A DNA stretch of 64,000 nt, from contig NZ_JAEQMU010000002.1 in NCBI RefSeq assembly GCF_017908035.1, positions 496,001 through 560,000 of the forward strand. Direction: 5' to 3'. The notes below the pieces were generated by a model that did not search any database, was not told the DNA's origin, and was given only the letters and a program-made list of their open reading frames with translations. The stretch's first letter is position 1; every line of letters begins with the position of its first letter. Origin of the DNA: Sphingobacterium tabacisoli. Lineage in GTDB: Bacteria; Bacteroidota; Bacteroidia; Sphingobacteriales; Sphingobacteriaceae. The position numbers and the translations under genes are program-made. Of the stretch, positions 1 through 8,752 are shown one piece after another.

Positions 1-1
1 A

Positions 2-184
2 TTGGGTTTCTATGAGCATGACGAAGGAGACCTAGGACGACCAGATGCTTGGTGTAGTGCTTGTGAGGACCGTTGGCGAACCGCTGAAAGTGAGGAGGAG
101 CAAGAGCAGTGGTTTGTCGACTGTGATTTTAAAATTGTTTGTGCTAATTGTTGGGATAACTCTAAAAAACAAAACATAGGTTAA
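2..184 (+). CDS. C-terminal part of a small CxxC-motif (zinc-ribbon-like) protein, truncated by window edge
   Basis: The frame is open to the left edge, so the true start lies outside the window and only about 60 residues are visible. The visible part has two CxxC pairs (CSAC near residue 19 and CANC near residue 47) separated by an acidic, Glu-rich stretch (ESEEEQEQ). Two such pairs are what a small zinc-binding ribbon needs, but zinc binding is inference. It ends 71 bp before the convergent esterase gene. I do not recognise the family. Confidence 0.45.
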   Translation: MGFYEHDEGDLGRPDAWCSACEDRWRTAESEEEQEQWFVDCDFKIVCANCWDNSKKQNIG

Positions 185-255
185 GTATCCCGTCGAGGTA
201 ATGGCAATACTGATCGAAATCCTGATTTTTTGTTGGAATAGGAACGATTAAGAGA

Positions 256-1116
256 TTATTGATCGTATGTTGTTTTCGGATATAGTTTTTTGAAAGCATT
301 GTAAACTGCTTGATGGATTACGGTCGCGTGTGTTTCGTCAGGGATATAATCAAACACGATATTCGTGTCCTTGTTGTTTCTAAGGATGTTATATAAGCTT
401 TCGGCTTCCAAATACATTTTGGTGTCTTCTTCTCTGTTAGGAACACCTAAATAAACATTAACTTTCTTTTTTAGATTTTGCTTTAGAAGCTGTTCTGCAT
501 TCTTTAGGAGTAGCTGTTCTCCCCACCAAAGGCTAGGGCTAACAATAATATAATCGTTAAATAGGTAGGGACGATTCAGAAGAATTTCTGTAGTCAGAAG
601 TCCAGCCAAAGACTCTCCAATGATTGTGTTTTTAGTCGTAGTCTTGTACGATTGGTTTATATAGGGTTGTAACTCTTCTTGGATAAAGTCTATAAATTTG
701 CCAGAACCACCATAGTGGGGGAAACTTGATTTTTGAAATCCCTCTTTCTCTATAAAGTCGGTGTTCTCCACAGCAAAAGTGAAATCTCTACGCCTTGTAT
801 TACCTTCTATGCCAACTACTATTGAACGCGGAAAACGGGCTATCCAAGGTTGGGTGTTGAAATGTACGGTCCCAGCTACATGCAGCCAATCTTCTTCTTT
901 TCCTCCATCCAATACATAAATGACCGGATATTTTACAGTGTCCTGGGCGTTATATTCTTCTGGAAGGTATATGTTCAGCGTCCTTTTTTCATTTAGTATT
1001 TTAGATTCTAAAAGTTCAGATTTACCGATGATCAAGGGAGCGCTTTTACTTTGGCAAAGACATAGACTTGTGTAAAGAAGAGTTGTTAAAAGAATAAGTG
1101 CTTGTTTGACTGACAT
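256..1116 (-). CDS. Secreted alpha/beta-hydrolase, putative esterase family (IroE/esterase D-like)
   Basis: A 286-residue protein with an N-terminal signal peptide ending near CLCQS, so probably periplasmic. It follows the putative-esterase (PF00756) plan: an early YPVIYVLDGG strand, a central nucleophile elbow GESLAG (Ser about residue 167) and a late DETHAT segment supplying the catalytic His. This family hydrolyses ester bonds in siderophores (IroE/Fes), acyl carbohydrates or S-formylglutathione. The signal peptide and lack of extra domains fit a periplasmic siderophore or acyl esterase best, but the substrate is not readable from sequence. It stands alone, transcribed away from the 1.2 kb intergenic region. 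Confidence 0.8.
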   Translation of the reverse strand: MSVKQALILLTTLLYTSLCLCQSKSAPLIIGKSELLESKILNEKRTLNIYLPEEYNAQDTVKYPVIYVLDGGKEEDWLHVAGTVHFNTQPWIARFPRSIVVGIEGNTRRRDFTFAVENTDFIEKEGFQKSSFPHYGGSGKFIDFIQEELQPYINQSYKTTTKNTIIGESLAGLLTTEILLNRPYLFNDYIIVSPSLWWGEQLLLKNAEQLLKQNLKKKVNVYLGVPNREEDTKMYLEAESLYNILRNNKDTNIVFDYIPDETHATVIHQAVYNAFKKLYPKTTYDQ

Positions 1117-1139
1117 AATCTGTATACTGAATAAAATAG

Positions 1140-1200
1140 ATATAGCGCTATATTTGATTGGATAGTCCGATATAGCTTTATTAACACAGGGCCAAATATA
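1140..1200. promoter_or_regulatory. Palindrome ATATAGCGCTATAT and TAnnTTTG boxes between divergent genes
   Basis: Positions 1140-1153 form a perfect 14-bp palindrome, and its half GATATAGC recurs near 1169. A TATATTTG box reads on the plus strand at 1149-1156, overlapping the palindrome, and another reads on the minus strand at 1200-1193, 77 nt before the esterase start. These match the Bacteroidota -7 consensus TAnnTTTG. I see no clear TTG -33 element at the expected distance. The operator role is inferred. Confidence 0.35.
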
Positions 1201-1311
1201 ATGTAAAAAGAGCAGATAAATTTAAGAAGAGATTCTGTTTTCTATTTTGGAATATGGTTTCCCGTATTGTTAACGAACACGATTCTCTTAAATTTGACAG
1301 AAAAGCCATAT

Positions 1312-1512
1312 ATGCGAATTACTGCTCAACAACATTTGATTGAAGATATAATAGATGCTATAGCAACCAGTAGCTATGGTATCGGTATCGCTATGAAATG
1401 TGATGTCAAATCAAACTTAGACGGTGATAATTCTTATATCGAATTCGTTCCCAAAAAAGGTTGTACTATCGATATAAAGGATTGGTTCTGGTTTGGGTAT
1501 CACATTCGCTAA
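1312..1512 (+). CDS. Small hypothetical protein (66 aa)
   Basis: An ATG at 1312 opens 66 codons; a TTG start at 1267 in the same frame would add 15 poorly structured residues. The product is mixed-composition and cytoplasmic-looking, with an amphipathic start (QQHLIEDIIDAIA), a glycine-containing middle and an aromatic end (DWFWFGYHIR). It has no signal peptide or membrane segment, and I do not recognise a family. The abrupt end after FGYHIR could mean a shortened relative of a longer protein. Its composition is more protein-like than that of the antisense frame at 1417-1659, which is why I favour the plus strand. Confidence 0.4.
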   Translation: MRITAQQHLIEDIIDAIATSSYGIGIAMKCDVKSNLDGDNSYIEFVPKKGCTIDIKDWFWFGYHIR

Positions 1513-1689
1513 CGACAGGCCGGAAAAATTCCGATTGTTGATACACATTTGATTTCTGGTGATCGGTTCCTTTGTGGGCTTCAGAAAGTATCTATCCTTA
1601 AAAATTGTTTTTAATCTATGGTGTGCTGATATTTGTAGGGTTAAATATTGGTGTGTCAAGGGGGAATTCGCCCCGAAATAAAAAATAAT

Positions 1690-2139
1690 ATGATTAAAGG
1701 CTTATATGAAACGCATATCCAAGTGCGTAATCTGGACAGAGCAGTTGAGTTCTATACACGTGTTTTGGGATTGAAATTTGCCCATAGAGATGATACTAGA
1801 CCTATTGTTTTTCTTTGGATAGGAGATAATAAACAACAGATGTTAGGGTTGTGGGAGGTGAAAGAAAATTTGCAGACAAGGCATTTTGCTTTTAATGCCT
1901 CTAAAGAAGACATACTGAATTTTTCGAGTACATATCTAAAAGATAGAGGACTGAAGCCTTATAATTTTTTAAAAGATAACTCGGATACGCCCATGGTATT
2001 TGCTTGGATGCCTGCTTTGGCTATTTATTTTGATGATGAAGATGGAAATTCACTGGAATTTATTGCTATTCTAGAAGGGGCGGGCAGACCTGAGTTGGGC
2101 GTTATTCCTTATGAAGAGTGGTTGGCCTATACTTCCTGA
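1690..2139 (+). CDS. VOC-family (glyoxalase/bleomycin-resistance/dioxygenase fold) protein
   Basis: A 149-residue single-module vicinal-oxygen-chelate protein. The start is placed at the ATG at 1690, where the conserved opening IKGLYETHIQVRNLDRAVEFYTRVLGL begins; the 14 upstream in-frame residues look non-coding. The second half carries the paired betaalphabeta repeat ending in YFDDEDGNSLEFIA, where the Glu is the usual metal-ligand position; the first-strand His of THIQV is the matching ligand. Members include glyoxalases, fosfomycin thiol transferases and ring-cleaving dioxygenases. Nothing here picks one, so the substrate is unknown. It is a single gene with its own downstream gap. Confidence 0.8.
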   Translation: MIKGLYETHIQVRNLDRAVEFYTRVLGLKFAHRDDTRPIVFLWIGDNKQQMLGLWEVKENLQTRHFAFNASKEDILNFSSTYLKDRGLKPYNFLKDNSDTPMVFAWMPALAIYFDDEDGNSLEFIAILEGAGRPELGVIPYEEWLAYTS

Positions 2140-2172
2140 GTCCTTTTTTAATTATTATCTTCTTTGATAATG

Positions 2173-2180
2173 TATCTTTG
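2173..2180 (+). promoter_or_regulatory. Candidate -7 box TATCTTTG upstream of the first LytS gene
   Basis: An exact match to the Bacteroidota TAnnTTTG element, 33 nt before the ATG at 2213. No TTG lies 17-23 nt upstream, so the -33 half is weak or absent. Confidence 0.35.
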
Positions 2181-2212
2181 TGTATTACATGTTTCCTTAG
2201 TTTGTTCATTTA

Positions 2213-3295
2213 ATGGAAAGTATACAGTCAATATTGAGGCACGAGGATAGTAGATTCTTAAATTTTGTTGTTGATAAGAAATATCGTTGGGTTCGACATT
2301 TACTGATTATTGGAGCGATTGTCTTAATCCATTTTCTACCGTCCTCTTCACCGGTAGAACAGGATAAAGAAAAGGAAAACTGGATTCTCGTTACTAAGTT
2401 AATATCTACTCTTATACTTCTGTCTCTGTTTTATGCAAATCATTATATATTTATTCCTAAGCTGTTATTAAGGAATAGGTTTATAGCTTATGCCGGCAGT
2501 ATCTTAGCCTTCTGTTCGGTTATATTTTTGATGTTATTGATATTAGAACGATTAGACTTGCCTTTTATTGATAAAGGGGATAACAGTCACTTGGATTGGG
2601 GAGATTATGTCGTTCTGATTATCTTACTGATAGTTTTTATTGCAGCAGTCAGTAGCCTTAAGTTATTTAAAATGTGGATTGTCAACCTACTTCGATTTAA
2701 GGAGTTAGAAAACAATACACTGCTAGTACAGTTGGAACAGCTTAAGAGTCAGATTAATCCCCATTTTTTGTTCAATACAATAAACAATATCAATTTCCTG
2801 ATTGATGAGAATCCAAAATTAGCCTCTACCGTATTGTTAAAATTAAGTGATATTCTTCGTAGTCAGCTCTATCTCTCTAAAGGAGAGTCTGTTCCGTTGG
2901 CTGATGAAATACAGGTCTTGAAGAACATTCTCTTTATGGAGGAGATACGTCGAGATAGCTTTTTTATTGATTTTAACGTATCGGATGGATTAGCAGACTT
3001 TGAGGTTCCGCATTTTTTGTTTATTCCATTTATCGAGAATGTCATTAAGCATGGAGCACATTATGCGATGGAAAATGGTTTTCACGTAGAAATAAAATTT
3101 AGGTATGAAAACCAACAGCTGTATTTTACGTGCATGAATAGTAAGAAAAGAAAGTCTAATCCCGAAGATTATGGTGGGTTGGGATTAAATAACATAAGTC
3201 AGCGATTAGATATTATTTATCCAGATGCCTATAACCTCCAAGTGGAAGAAAGCGAAGAGGTTTTTAGCGTATTTTTAAGTATTCCGATGGTATAA
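2213..3295 (+). CDS. LytS/YehU-type sensor histidine kinase
   Basis: A 360-residue inner-membrane kinase. Four hydrophobic segments (about residues 29-42, 58-76, 91-110 and 131-147) are followed by a short coiled-coil linker, then the His_kinase (PF06580) box SQINPHFLFNTINN with phospho-acceptor His184. A C-terminal HATPase region includes FIPFIENVIKHGA (N box) and GGLGLNNISQRL (G box). It lacks a periplasmic sensor domain, so it probably senses through the membrane segments. The stop is 5 bp before the cognate LytTR regulator, so the two are one operon. The next genes, on the opposite strand, are a TonB receptor and DUF4249 lipoprotein, a plausible but unproven target. Confidence 0.9.
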   Translation: MESIQSILRHEDSRFLNFVVDKKYRWVRHLLIIGAIVLIHFLPSSSPVEQDKEKENWILVTKLISTLILLSLFYANHYIFIPKLLLRNRFIAYAGSILAFCSVIFLMLLILERLDLPFIDKGDNSHLDWGDYVVLIILLIVFIAAVSSLKLFKMWIVNLLRFKELENNTLLVQLEQLKSQINPHFLFNTINNINFLIDENPKLASTVLLKLSDILRSQLYLSKGESVPLADEIQVLKNILFMEEIRRDSFFIDFNVSDGLADFEVPHFLFIPFIENVIKHGAHYAMENGFHVEIKFRYENQQLYFTCMNSKKRKSNPEDYGGLGLNNISQRLDIIYPDAYNLQVEESEEVFSVFLSIPMV

Positions 3296-3300
3296 ACGAA

Positions 3301-4029
3301 ATGAGTATAGATAGGCTTAGTATAAAATATATTGTAATAGAAGATGAACCTTTGGCACGTCGGGGCTTGGTTAAGTTGCTCGGGGCGTATGATTATCTAG
3401 ATTGTATTGGAATGTATAGTAATACAGAAGATGCGAGACTGGTAATGGAACAGCAAAAACTTGATCTCATTTTTTTGGATATTCATCTGTCTGAAGAGAG
3501 CGGTTTAGACTTTGCTAAACTGGTATCTCCTCAGGTTCAGATTATTTTTACTACTGCTTACGCAGATTACGCTCTGGCAAGTTATGAACTCAATGCCTTA
3601 GACTATTTATTGAAGCCTATTTCTGAAGAACGCCTGAGAAAATCTTTAGATAGAGCGGTGAGCTATTTTCAAAATCGAATGATGGAGAAGAAAGAAACGG
3701 GCGAATCTGATCATATCTTTGTTAAAGCTGATCGAAAATTATTTCGTTTAGAACTTCATACCATCCAATATATTGAGGCAATGAAAGATTACGTGATGAT
3801 TCATACCGTTGACAAACGGCTGATGGTGGCTATGAATATCAAAACGTTTTTCAGTCAGTTGCCCACAAAAGATTTTGTTCGTGTTAATAAATCTTTTGTG
3901 GTCAACTTGAATAATATTGAAAGTGTCGACAGTCAATGGGTGACAGTCGCAGGGAAAGAGATTCCTTTAGGGGCGAGCTTTAAAGATGCTTTTTTGGCAC
4001 GTATTGAAAAGCATACTATCAATCGTTAG
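3301..4029 (+). CDS. LytTR-family DNA-binding response regulator
   Basis: A 242-residue two-domain regulator. The receiver (residues about 9-125) has the acidic pair in VIEDEP, phospho-acceptor Asp60 in LIFLDIHL, the Thr of FTTAYADYA and Lys of LLKPIS. The C-terminal LytTR domain (about 145-240) shows the typical IQYIEAMKDYVMIHT and FVRVNKSFVVNLNNIESV strands. LytTR domains bind paired direct repeats, usually upstream of the activated promoter. It is cotranscribed with the LytS-type kinase just upstream. The gene ends 60 bp before the end of the convergent DUF4249 gene. Confidence 0.92.
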   Translation: MSIDRLSIKYIVIEDEPLARRGLVKLLGAYDYLDCIGMYSNTEDARLVMEQQKLDLIFLDIHLSEESGLDFAKLVSPQVQIIFTTAYADYALASYELNALDYLLKPISEERLRKSLDRAVSYFQNRMMEKKETGESDHIFVKADRKLFRLELHTIQYIEAMKDYVMIHTVDKRLMVAMNIKTFFSQLPTKDFVRVNKSFVVNLNNIESVDSQWVTVAGKEIPLGASFKDAFLARIEKHTINR

Positions 4030-4089
4030 CTTTTGTATTTCAGTCATGTAACGCAGTATAGTGTCCACTGTTTGCTCATTCAGCGAAGC

Positions 4090-4878
4090 TTAGTCGACTA
4101 TTAAACTTTTGCTACTAGTTGTGTATGCACTGAAATAGCCTAATGCGGTGGGTTTTATATTAGACGGAGGATTGCTAGGTGTGATGTTGCCTCGGTTTGA
4201 TTGCTGCATCAGGGTATACCAATAGTTGTGCAGATTGTTATCTATACATTGCATTTCTATTGAAAGGTTGTCTCCTGTTTTGATAGCAATATCTTCGTCA
4301 AGGAGAATTGAAAGATTAACCTTGTTTCCATCATTAAAATCATCGTTGGCTACAAGCATATCGCCTGTTTGTTTATTGTTTACAAAGGCTATAAATCTAT
4401 AACTGTTTCTTTGGTCAGCGGGATCTTTATAGAATACCTTAACTTTATATCTTTCCTTATTACCAAAGCTGGTTTTTTCAACCGCTATCGAGTCTAATAG
4501 TACTATTTCCGGCATTTTTGAAGTGGCTGTGTACATCTGCTCATCTACACGTACTTCCATCGTGTAGTTGCTGTTGGGACTGCCTATGAACCCTAGAGCT
4601 GTGTATATTCCGTTATCACTCTCTCTAAAGAGGTATTCCTGTTGCGCGTCATCCCGTACGACTACCAGTGCCTTACTTACTGGGGTTGAAGTACCAGTAG
4701 TTGTTAGGGGAACATTTCTACTCAGACGGATCTCCTGTAAGGAATCCTGGTTGTTGATTTTACCTTCTATAACTAATTTCCCAACAGCATCATTTACTTT
4801 GACTTCAATTATTTTTTCGCAGGCTGTAAAGAGTGTTAGTATAGAAAGGGTGATAGCGTAGTACATATGTTTTTTCAT
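4090..4878 (-). CDS. DUF4249 outer-membrane lipoprotein
   Basis: A 262-residue lipoprotein with lipobox LFTAC (Cys20) and the DUF4249 pattern: an opening KIIEVKV...KLVIEGKI strand, ALVVVRDD...Y.F.E...GIY, and the mid-protein YTMEVRVDEQMYTATSKMP. DUF4249 proteins are encoded directly behind TonB-dependent receptors in Bacteroidota and probably act as surface or periplasmic partners of the channel. Here the gene lies 66 bp downstream of such a receptor on the same strand, so they form an operon. The ligand is not known for the family. Confidence 0.85.
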   Translation of the reverse strand: MKKHMYYAITLSILTLFTACEKIIEVKVNDAVGKLVIEGKINNQDSLQEIRLSRNVPLTTTGTSTPVSKALVVVRDDAQQEYLFRESDNGIYTALGFIGSPNSNYTMEVRVDEQMYTATSKMPEIVLLDSIAVEKTSFGNKERYKVKVFYKDPADQRNSYRFIAFVNNKQTGDMLVANDDFNDGNKVNLSILLDEDIAIKTGDNLSIEMQCIDNNLHNYWYTLMQQSNRGNITPSNPPSNIKPTALGYFSAYTTSSKSLIVD

Positions 4879-4944
4879 GTATATATCTTTATTTGTTCGT
4901 GTTATTTTTTATTGTCCTGGGCAAATCAGCCATTGGAGGGAAGT

Positions 4945-7269
4945 TTAGAATTTGAAATTCCAGGTTACAGATGGAATGGGAGTTCCGAAAATACTAGTCT
5001 GTACCGCCTCCGTGGTATTCGGAATATTTTTACTATCTCTAAAGTTTATTTGATATGCATCCTTGTGTCCGTAGACGTTATAAACACCAAAAGTCCAACT
5101 TGAAACGAAGCCTTTTTTTGTTTTTCCTTCATAAGTTGCCGCAATGTCAAGTCTATGGGTGTCGGGTTGACGGTATGCATTTCTATCTGAATAGGAATAG
5201 ACCGTGTTTCCGTCTACAAGATATTTTCCAGTGGGGTAGGTGACCGCTTTTCCCGTTCCGTAGATGAAATTGCTGGAAAAGGTCCAGTGGTCATTGTATT
5301 TGTAGATGCCGACAACGGATAGATCATGTGTCCTATCGTGGCTGGAAGGGAAATAGTTCCCATTGTTTATACCTTCAAATCTGCGCTCAGTTTTGGATAG
5401 GGTGTAACCAATCCAGCCATTTAGTTTGCCCTGTTTTTTCTTAAAGAAAAACTCTGCTCCGTATGCTCGGCCTTCCCCGTAGAGGAGTTGGGACTCTACA
5501 TCTTGGTTGACTAATAACTGGGCGGCGTCTTTATAGTCAATTTGGTTTTTCAAATCTTTATAGTAGATTTCGGTAGAGAATTCGTAGGTGTTTTCCCTGA
5601 AATTTCGGAAGTACCCTATGGAAAGCTGATCTGCGATTTGAGGTTTGATATTTTCACTGCTCATTACATACAAATCTGTAGGGCTTGAGCTCGTCGAATT
5701 GGTCAACAAATGTATGTTTTGTGTATTCCTATTGTAAGAGGCTTTTACGGATTGTTGCGGATTGAACATGTAGCTCATACTAAATCGCGGTTCTAGGTTT
5801 AAGTAGTTTTTGATAACTTCTCCCGAATGATATGTTTTGGAACTAACGATGTCGCCTTTGTCATCGTAGCGGGCAAATGTGCCTGGACCTATAAGCAACA
5901 TGCTACTCAAACGCATCCCATAAACCATGCTCAATTTATTGTTCAAACGCCATTCATCACTCATGTATGTTGCCATTTCATACCCGTAGCGGTGCTCAAC
6001 TTTTATGGGGTTGAAACTGGAGCTGGCCGTCGTTGAAATTTCGCCGGGAGCGATGTCATGACGCACAGCCTGCAGACCAAATTTTAAAGTGTGGTTGTGA
6101 GCAACATAGTACTCAAAGTCTTGTTTTAAATTCAAATCCATTATCCTGGATGTAATTTTGAAACCATCATTACGGTCTAGTCCTTCGATAGTATAGCTGT
6201 ATTTGCTGTAGATTAGTGATGTATTAGAGAATAGTTTGTTGTTAAAAATATGGTTGAATCTTAGGGTTCCGGTCGCATTTCCCCAATTTGTCCCGAATAT
6301 ATCCTGAAGTCCAAGTACATCTTTTCCAAAATAACCCGACAGAAAAATTGCATTTTTATCATTAAAACGATAGTTGACTTTAGCATTGATGTCATAAAAG
6401 TATAGGGTGCTTTTATTGACTGTAGAGTCTGGAGATAATTTTAGGAATAAATCGGCATAGGTGCGGCGTGCTGAAACCATAAACGCTCCTTTGTCTTTGA
6501 TTAAAGGACCTTCTATTTTAATTCGTGACGCAATAAGACCAATTCCTCCTTGGATACTTGTCTTTTTGTTGTTTCCTTCATTCATTTTTACATCTAATAC
6601 AGAGGATAATCTCCCGCCATATTCTGCAGGCATTCCTCCTTTATAGATATTGACATCTTTAATCGCATCGGAGTTAAAAGTAGAAAAGAACCCTAAGAGA
6701 TGGGACGAATTGTATACAGTAGCCTCATCCAATAGAATTAGATTTTGATCAGAGCCACCGCCCCGTACATAGAATCCGGTATTCCCCTCCCCAGAAGTTT
6801 TAATTCCGGGCATTAGAGTAATGCTTTTTAATATATCTTGTTCACCCAATACAACAGGAAGTTGGTTGATCTGGGCCATGTTGAGTTTTTCGAACCCCAT
6901 TTGTGGCGAAGATATGTTTTTGTTGTTCTTACGGTTTGACGAGATGACAACTTCATCAATTAATGTCTGGGATTGTAAGGAAAGATGTAGGGAGACATCT
7001 TTCTCTAGCGTAATGGTATCTGTGAGCGTTTTATAACCTATAAAGGAAGCCGTTAAGATATAGCGGCCTTGGGGAGCTGTTATCGAATAGAAGCCATAGG
7101 CATTACTTAAGCCATTGGTTTGAGCAATTTCTTTCAACCTGACGGTTGCTCCAATGAGTGTTTCGCCGGAGGAAGCGTCTGTTATTGTCCCTGATATGGT
7201 ATGTCTTTTTTGAGCATAACACAGTGAAGTAATGAAAATAAGGGATAGCAAAATATAAATCCGTTGCAT
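4945..7269 (-). CDS. TonB-dependent receptor with N-terminal carboxypeptidase-like regulatory domain
   Basis: A 774-residue outer-membrane active transporter. The order is a signal peptide (cleavage after CYAQ), a CarboxypepD_reg-like domain (HTISGTITDASSGETLIGATV, about residues 24-105), a plug (about 115-230, with GVYIRGGG-like FYVRGGGSDQNLILLDEATVYN), then a 22-strand barrel ending in TWNFKF with the terminal aromatic used for Bam insertion. It is paired with the downstream DUF4249 lipoprotein. The combination is widespread in Bacteroidota and its substrate is unassigned. The LytS/LytTR pair at 2.2-4.0 kb converges on this operon and may regulate it. Confidence 0.9.
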   Translation of the reverse strand: MQRIYILLSLIFITSLCYAQKRHTISGTITDASSGETLIGATVRLKEIAQTNGLSNAYGFYSITAPQGRYILTASFIGYKTLTDTITLEKDVSLHLSLQSQTLIDEVVISSNRKNNKNISSPQMGFEKLNMAQINQLPVVLGEQDILKSITLMPGIKTSGEGNTGFYVRGGGSDQNLILLDEATVYNSSHLLGFFSTFNSDAIKDVNIYKGGMPAEYGGRLSSVLDVKMNEGNNKKTSIQGGIGLIASRIKIEGPLIKDKGAFMVSARRTYADLFLKLSPDSTVNKSTLYFYDINAKVNYRFNDKNAIFLSGYFGKDVLGLQDIFGTNWGNATGTLRFNHIFNNKLFSNTSLIYSKYSYTIEGLDRNDGFKITSRIMDLNLKQDFEYYVAHNHTLKFGLQAVRHDIAPGEISTTASSSFNPIKVEHRYGYEMATYMSDEWRLNNKLSMVYGMRLSSMLLIGPGTFARYDDKGDIVSSKTYHSGEVIKNYLNLEPRFSMSYMFNPQQSVKASYNRNTQNIHLLTNSTSSSPTDLYVMSSENIKPQIADQLSIGYFRNFRENTYEFSTEIYYKDLKNQIDYKDAAQLLVNQDVESQLLYGEGRAYGAEFFFKKKQGKLNGWIGYTLSKTERRFEGINNGNYFPSSHDRTHDLSVVGIYKYNDHWTFSSNFIYGTGKAVTYPTGKYLVDGNTVYSYSDRNAYRQPDTHRLDIAATYEGKTKKGFVSSWTFGVYNVYGHKDAYQINFRDSKNIPNTTEAVQTSIFGTPIPSVTWNFKF

Positions 7270-7428
7270 TTTTTAAATTTTGCAACGAATGTAAGTTTTA
7301 ATGTGAAGCAGCATCTATTTATTATATGAAACACGGGATAAATTATATTAACCCTTAGTTTTGACCTTTTTTATAACTGTTCGATGCTCTCTGTAAAGAA
7401 GTTCTTTTTTCGCTGGTAATGACTCCGT

Positions 7429-8739
7429 TTATTTTGTATATATATCCACTTTAAGCATATTTTCAAAATACAGTGTGTCAGATTTTGTTTGTAGTTTTAT
7501 CGAAGTCTGTTTAAGGTCAGGACTGATATTTAAGACTAAGTCGATCGGTTCGTTAGGATGCTGTGTTGTAATTTGATCAAAAAGTCTAAACACTTCGTTT
7601 TCCTCAAACTCGAGGTAGGCATTATGTTTTTTTCCATCCTTAAAGAAGGTGAAGTTTATATAGTCAGGTATAGCTAGTGGCTGATACTGCTGTTGTGTGA
7701 TTTCTTCATTAAAGAATTGGTATCGTTCACCATTAAATAAACGGAACATTAGTTTTGCCTTTGTTTGTCCAAAATCGTTTATAGTAATTCTCCAGTTGTT
7801 TTTTTTACGGTATTTGCTTGTCCAAGTCCCGAAAGGAATAGGTCGGTTGTTATGTACTATTTTTCTAAATTGTACATTGTCCTCACAAAGGCAGGTATCA
7901 TGGAGTACCTGCTGCCGTATCTCATCTGTTACGATGTCATAGTCTTTTAGCTGATCGATACTTAGTTCTTTTGCTTTGAATACTTCAATCTCTCGGGTAT
8001 CATTAAAACTTGAAATCCACAACACAACATCTCCTCCTGGTGCAATACCTGCAATGAGCTCGTTGTAATTGGACTGTATAATTTGATCCAATTTACCACT
8101 CACGTCATGCTTTAGCCCTTGTTTGAAGTACTCGGATATTTTTGACTTATTTAATTTTGTATTTAAGCTGTAGTACTTGTTCTCTAGAAAAGAATACCAG
8201 TACAGCTTTAAGCTATCCGGTATTACGATTGGACCTTCGTCAGAAGATTTGAAGGTTGTTTCTCCATTGCCCCATTGATTTGAATACACCTTTTGCGTTT
8301 CCAAAAGAGTAACCGGATTACGATCCCCCTTTACACTCATGACAAATCGACTTTCAGAAAGTAGTTGTATAGGGTAGCCCTCAGGCGTTGCTATTCCTTG
8401 CTGATAATCGTATTTTTCTGTTTGTTGGTAGACGCGCTCATTACTGTACCTTGCGCGTTCTTCTCTAGAAGTAGCCCACAGTGTGATAGCACATGTTATC
8501 ATAAAGCATATTGCGGTAATATTGAAGGCCAGGGCTTCTTTATTAAAAACCCAACCCATCAGGAGAAGGACGAGAAATTGAATAGGAATAGCGAGCAGTA
8601 TCAGTGCTATGACTAACAATTCCTGCGGTACGTAGGAACTGTTGTGAACAATTTGAAACCGTAGAAAAAAGAAGTAAATAAGCAAATTGAATAATCCAAC
8701 ACCAGTGGCAAGGAGAAAGAGTTTGAGATAGTAATTCAT
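7429..8739 (-). CDS. Membrane-anchored protein with DUF2931-like C-terminal region (tentative)
   Basis: A 436-residue protein. Three hydrophobic segments occupy residues about 6-26, 40-64 and 70-90, after which a long soluble region follows. Within it, LKLYWYSFLENKYYSLNT, a GIAPGGDVVLWISS motif and PIPFGTWTSKYRKKNNWRI resemble DUF2931, a family of uncharacterised Bacteroidota lipoproteins. DUF2931 proteins usually have a simple lipobox, so a three-helix membrane domain in front would be unusual. It starts 13 bp after the stop of the HxlR regulator on the same strand, so it may be cotranscribed with it. The function is unknown. Confidence 0.6.
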   Translation of the reverse strand: MNYYLKLFLLATGVGLFNLLIYFFFLRFQIVHNSSYVPQELLVIALILLAIPIQFLVLLLMGWVFNKEALAFNITAICFMITCAITLWATSREERARYSNERVYQQTEKYDYQQGIATPEGYPIQLLSESRFVMSVKGDRNPVTLLETQKVYSNQWGNGETTFKSSDEGPIVIPDSLKLYWYSFLENKYYSLNTKLNKSKISEYFKQGLKHDVSGKLDQIIQSNYNELIAGIAPGGDVVLWISSFNDTREIEVFKAKELSIDQLKDYDIVTDEIRQQVLHDTCLCEDNVQFRKIVHNNRPIPFGTWTSKYRKKNNWRITINDFGQTKAKLMFRLFNGERYQFFNEEITQQQYQPLAIPDYINFTFFKDGKKHNAYLEFEENEVFRLFDQITTQHPNEPIDLVLNISPDLKQTSIKLQTKSDTLYFENMLKVDIYTK

Positions 8740-8752
8740 TTGTATTGCTGTT

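Noticed and set aside
1417..1659. 80-aa minus-strand ORF
   Set aside because: It overlaps the more protein-like plus-strand ORF, has no recognisable domain, and runs into the VOC gene 5' region.
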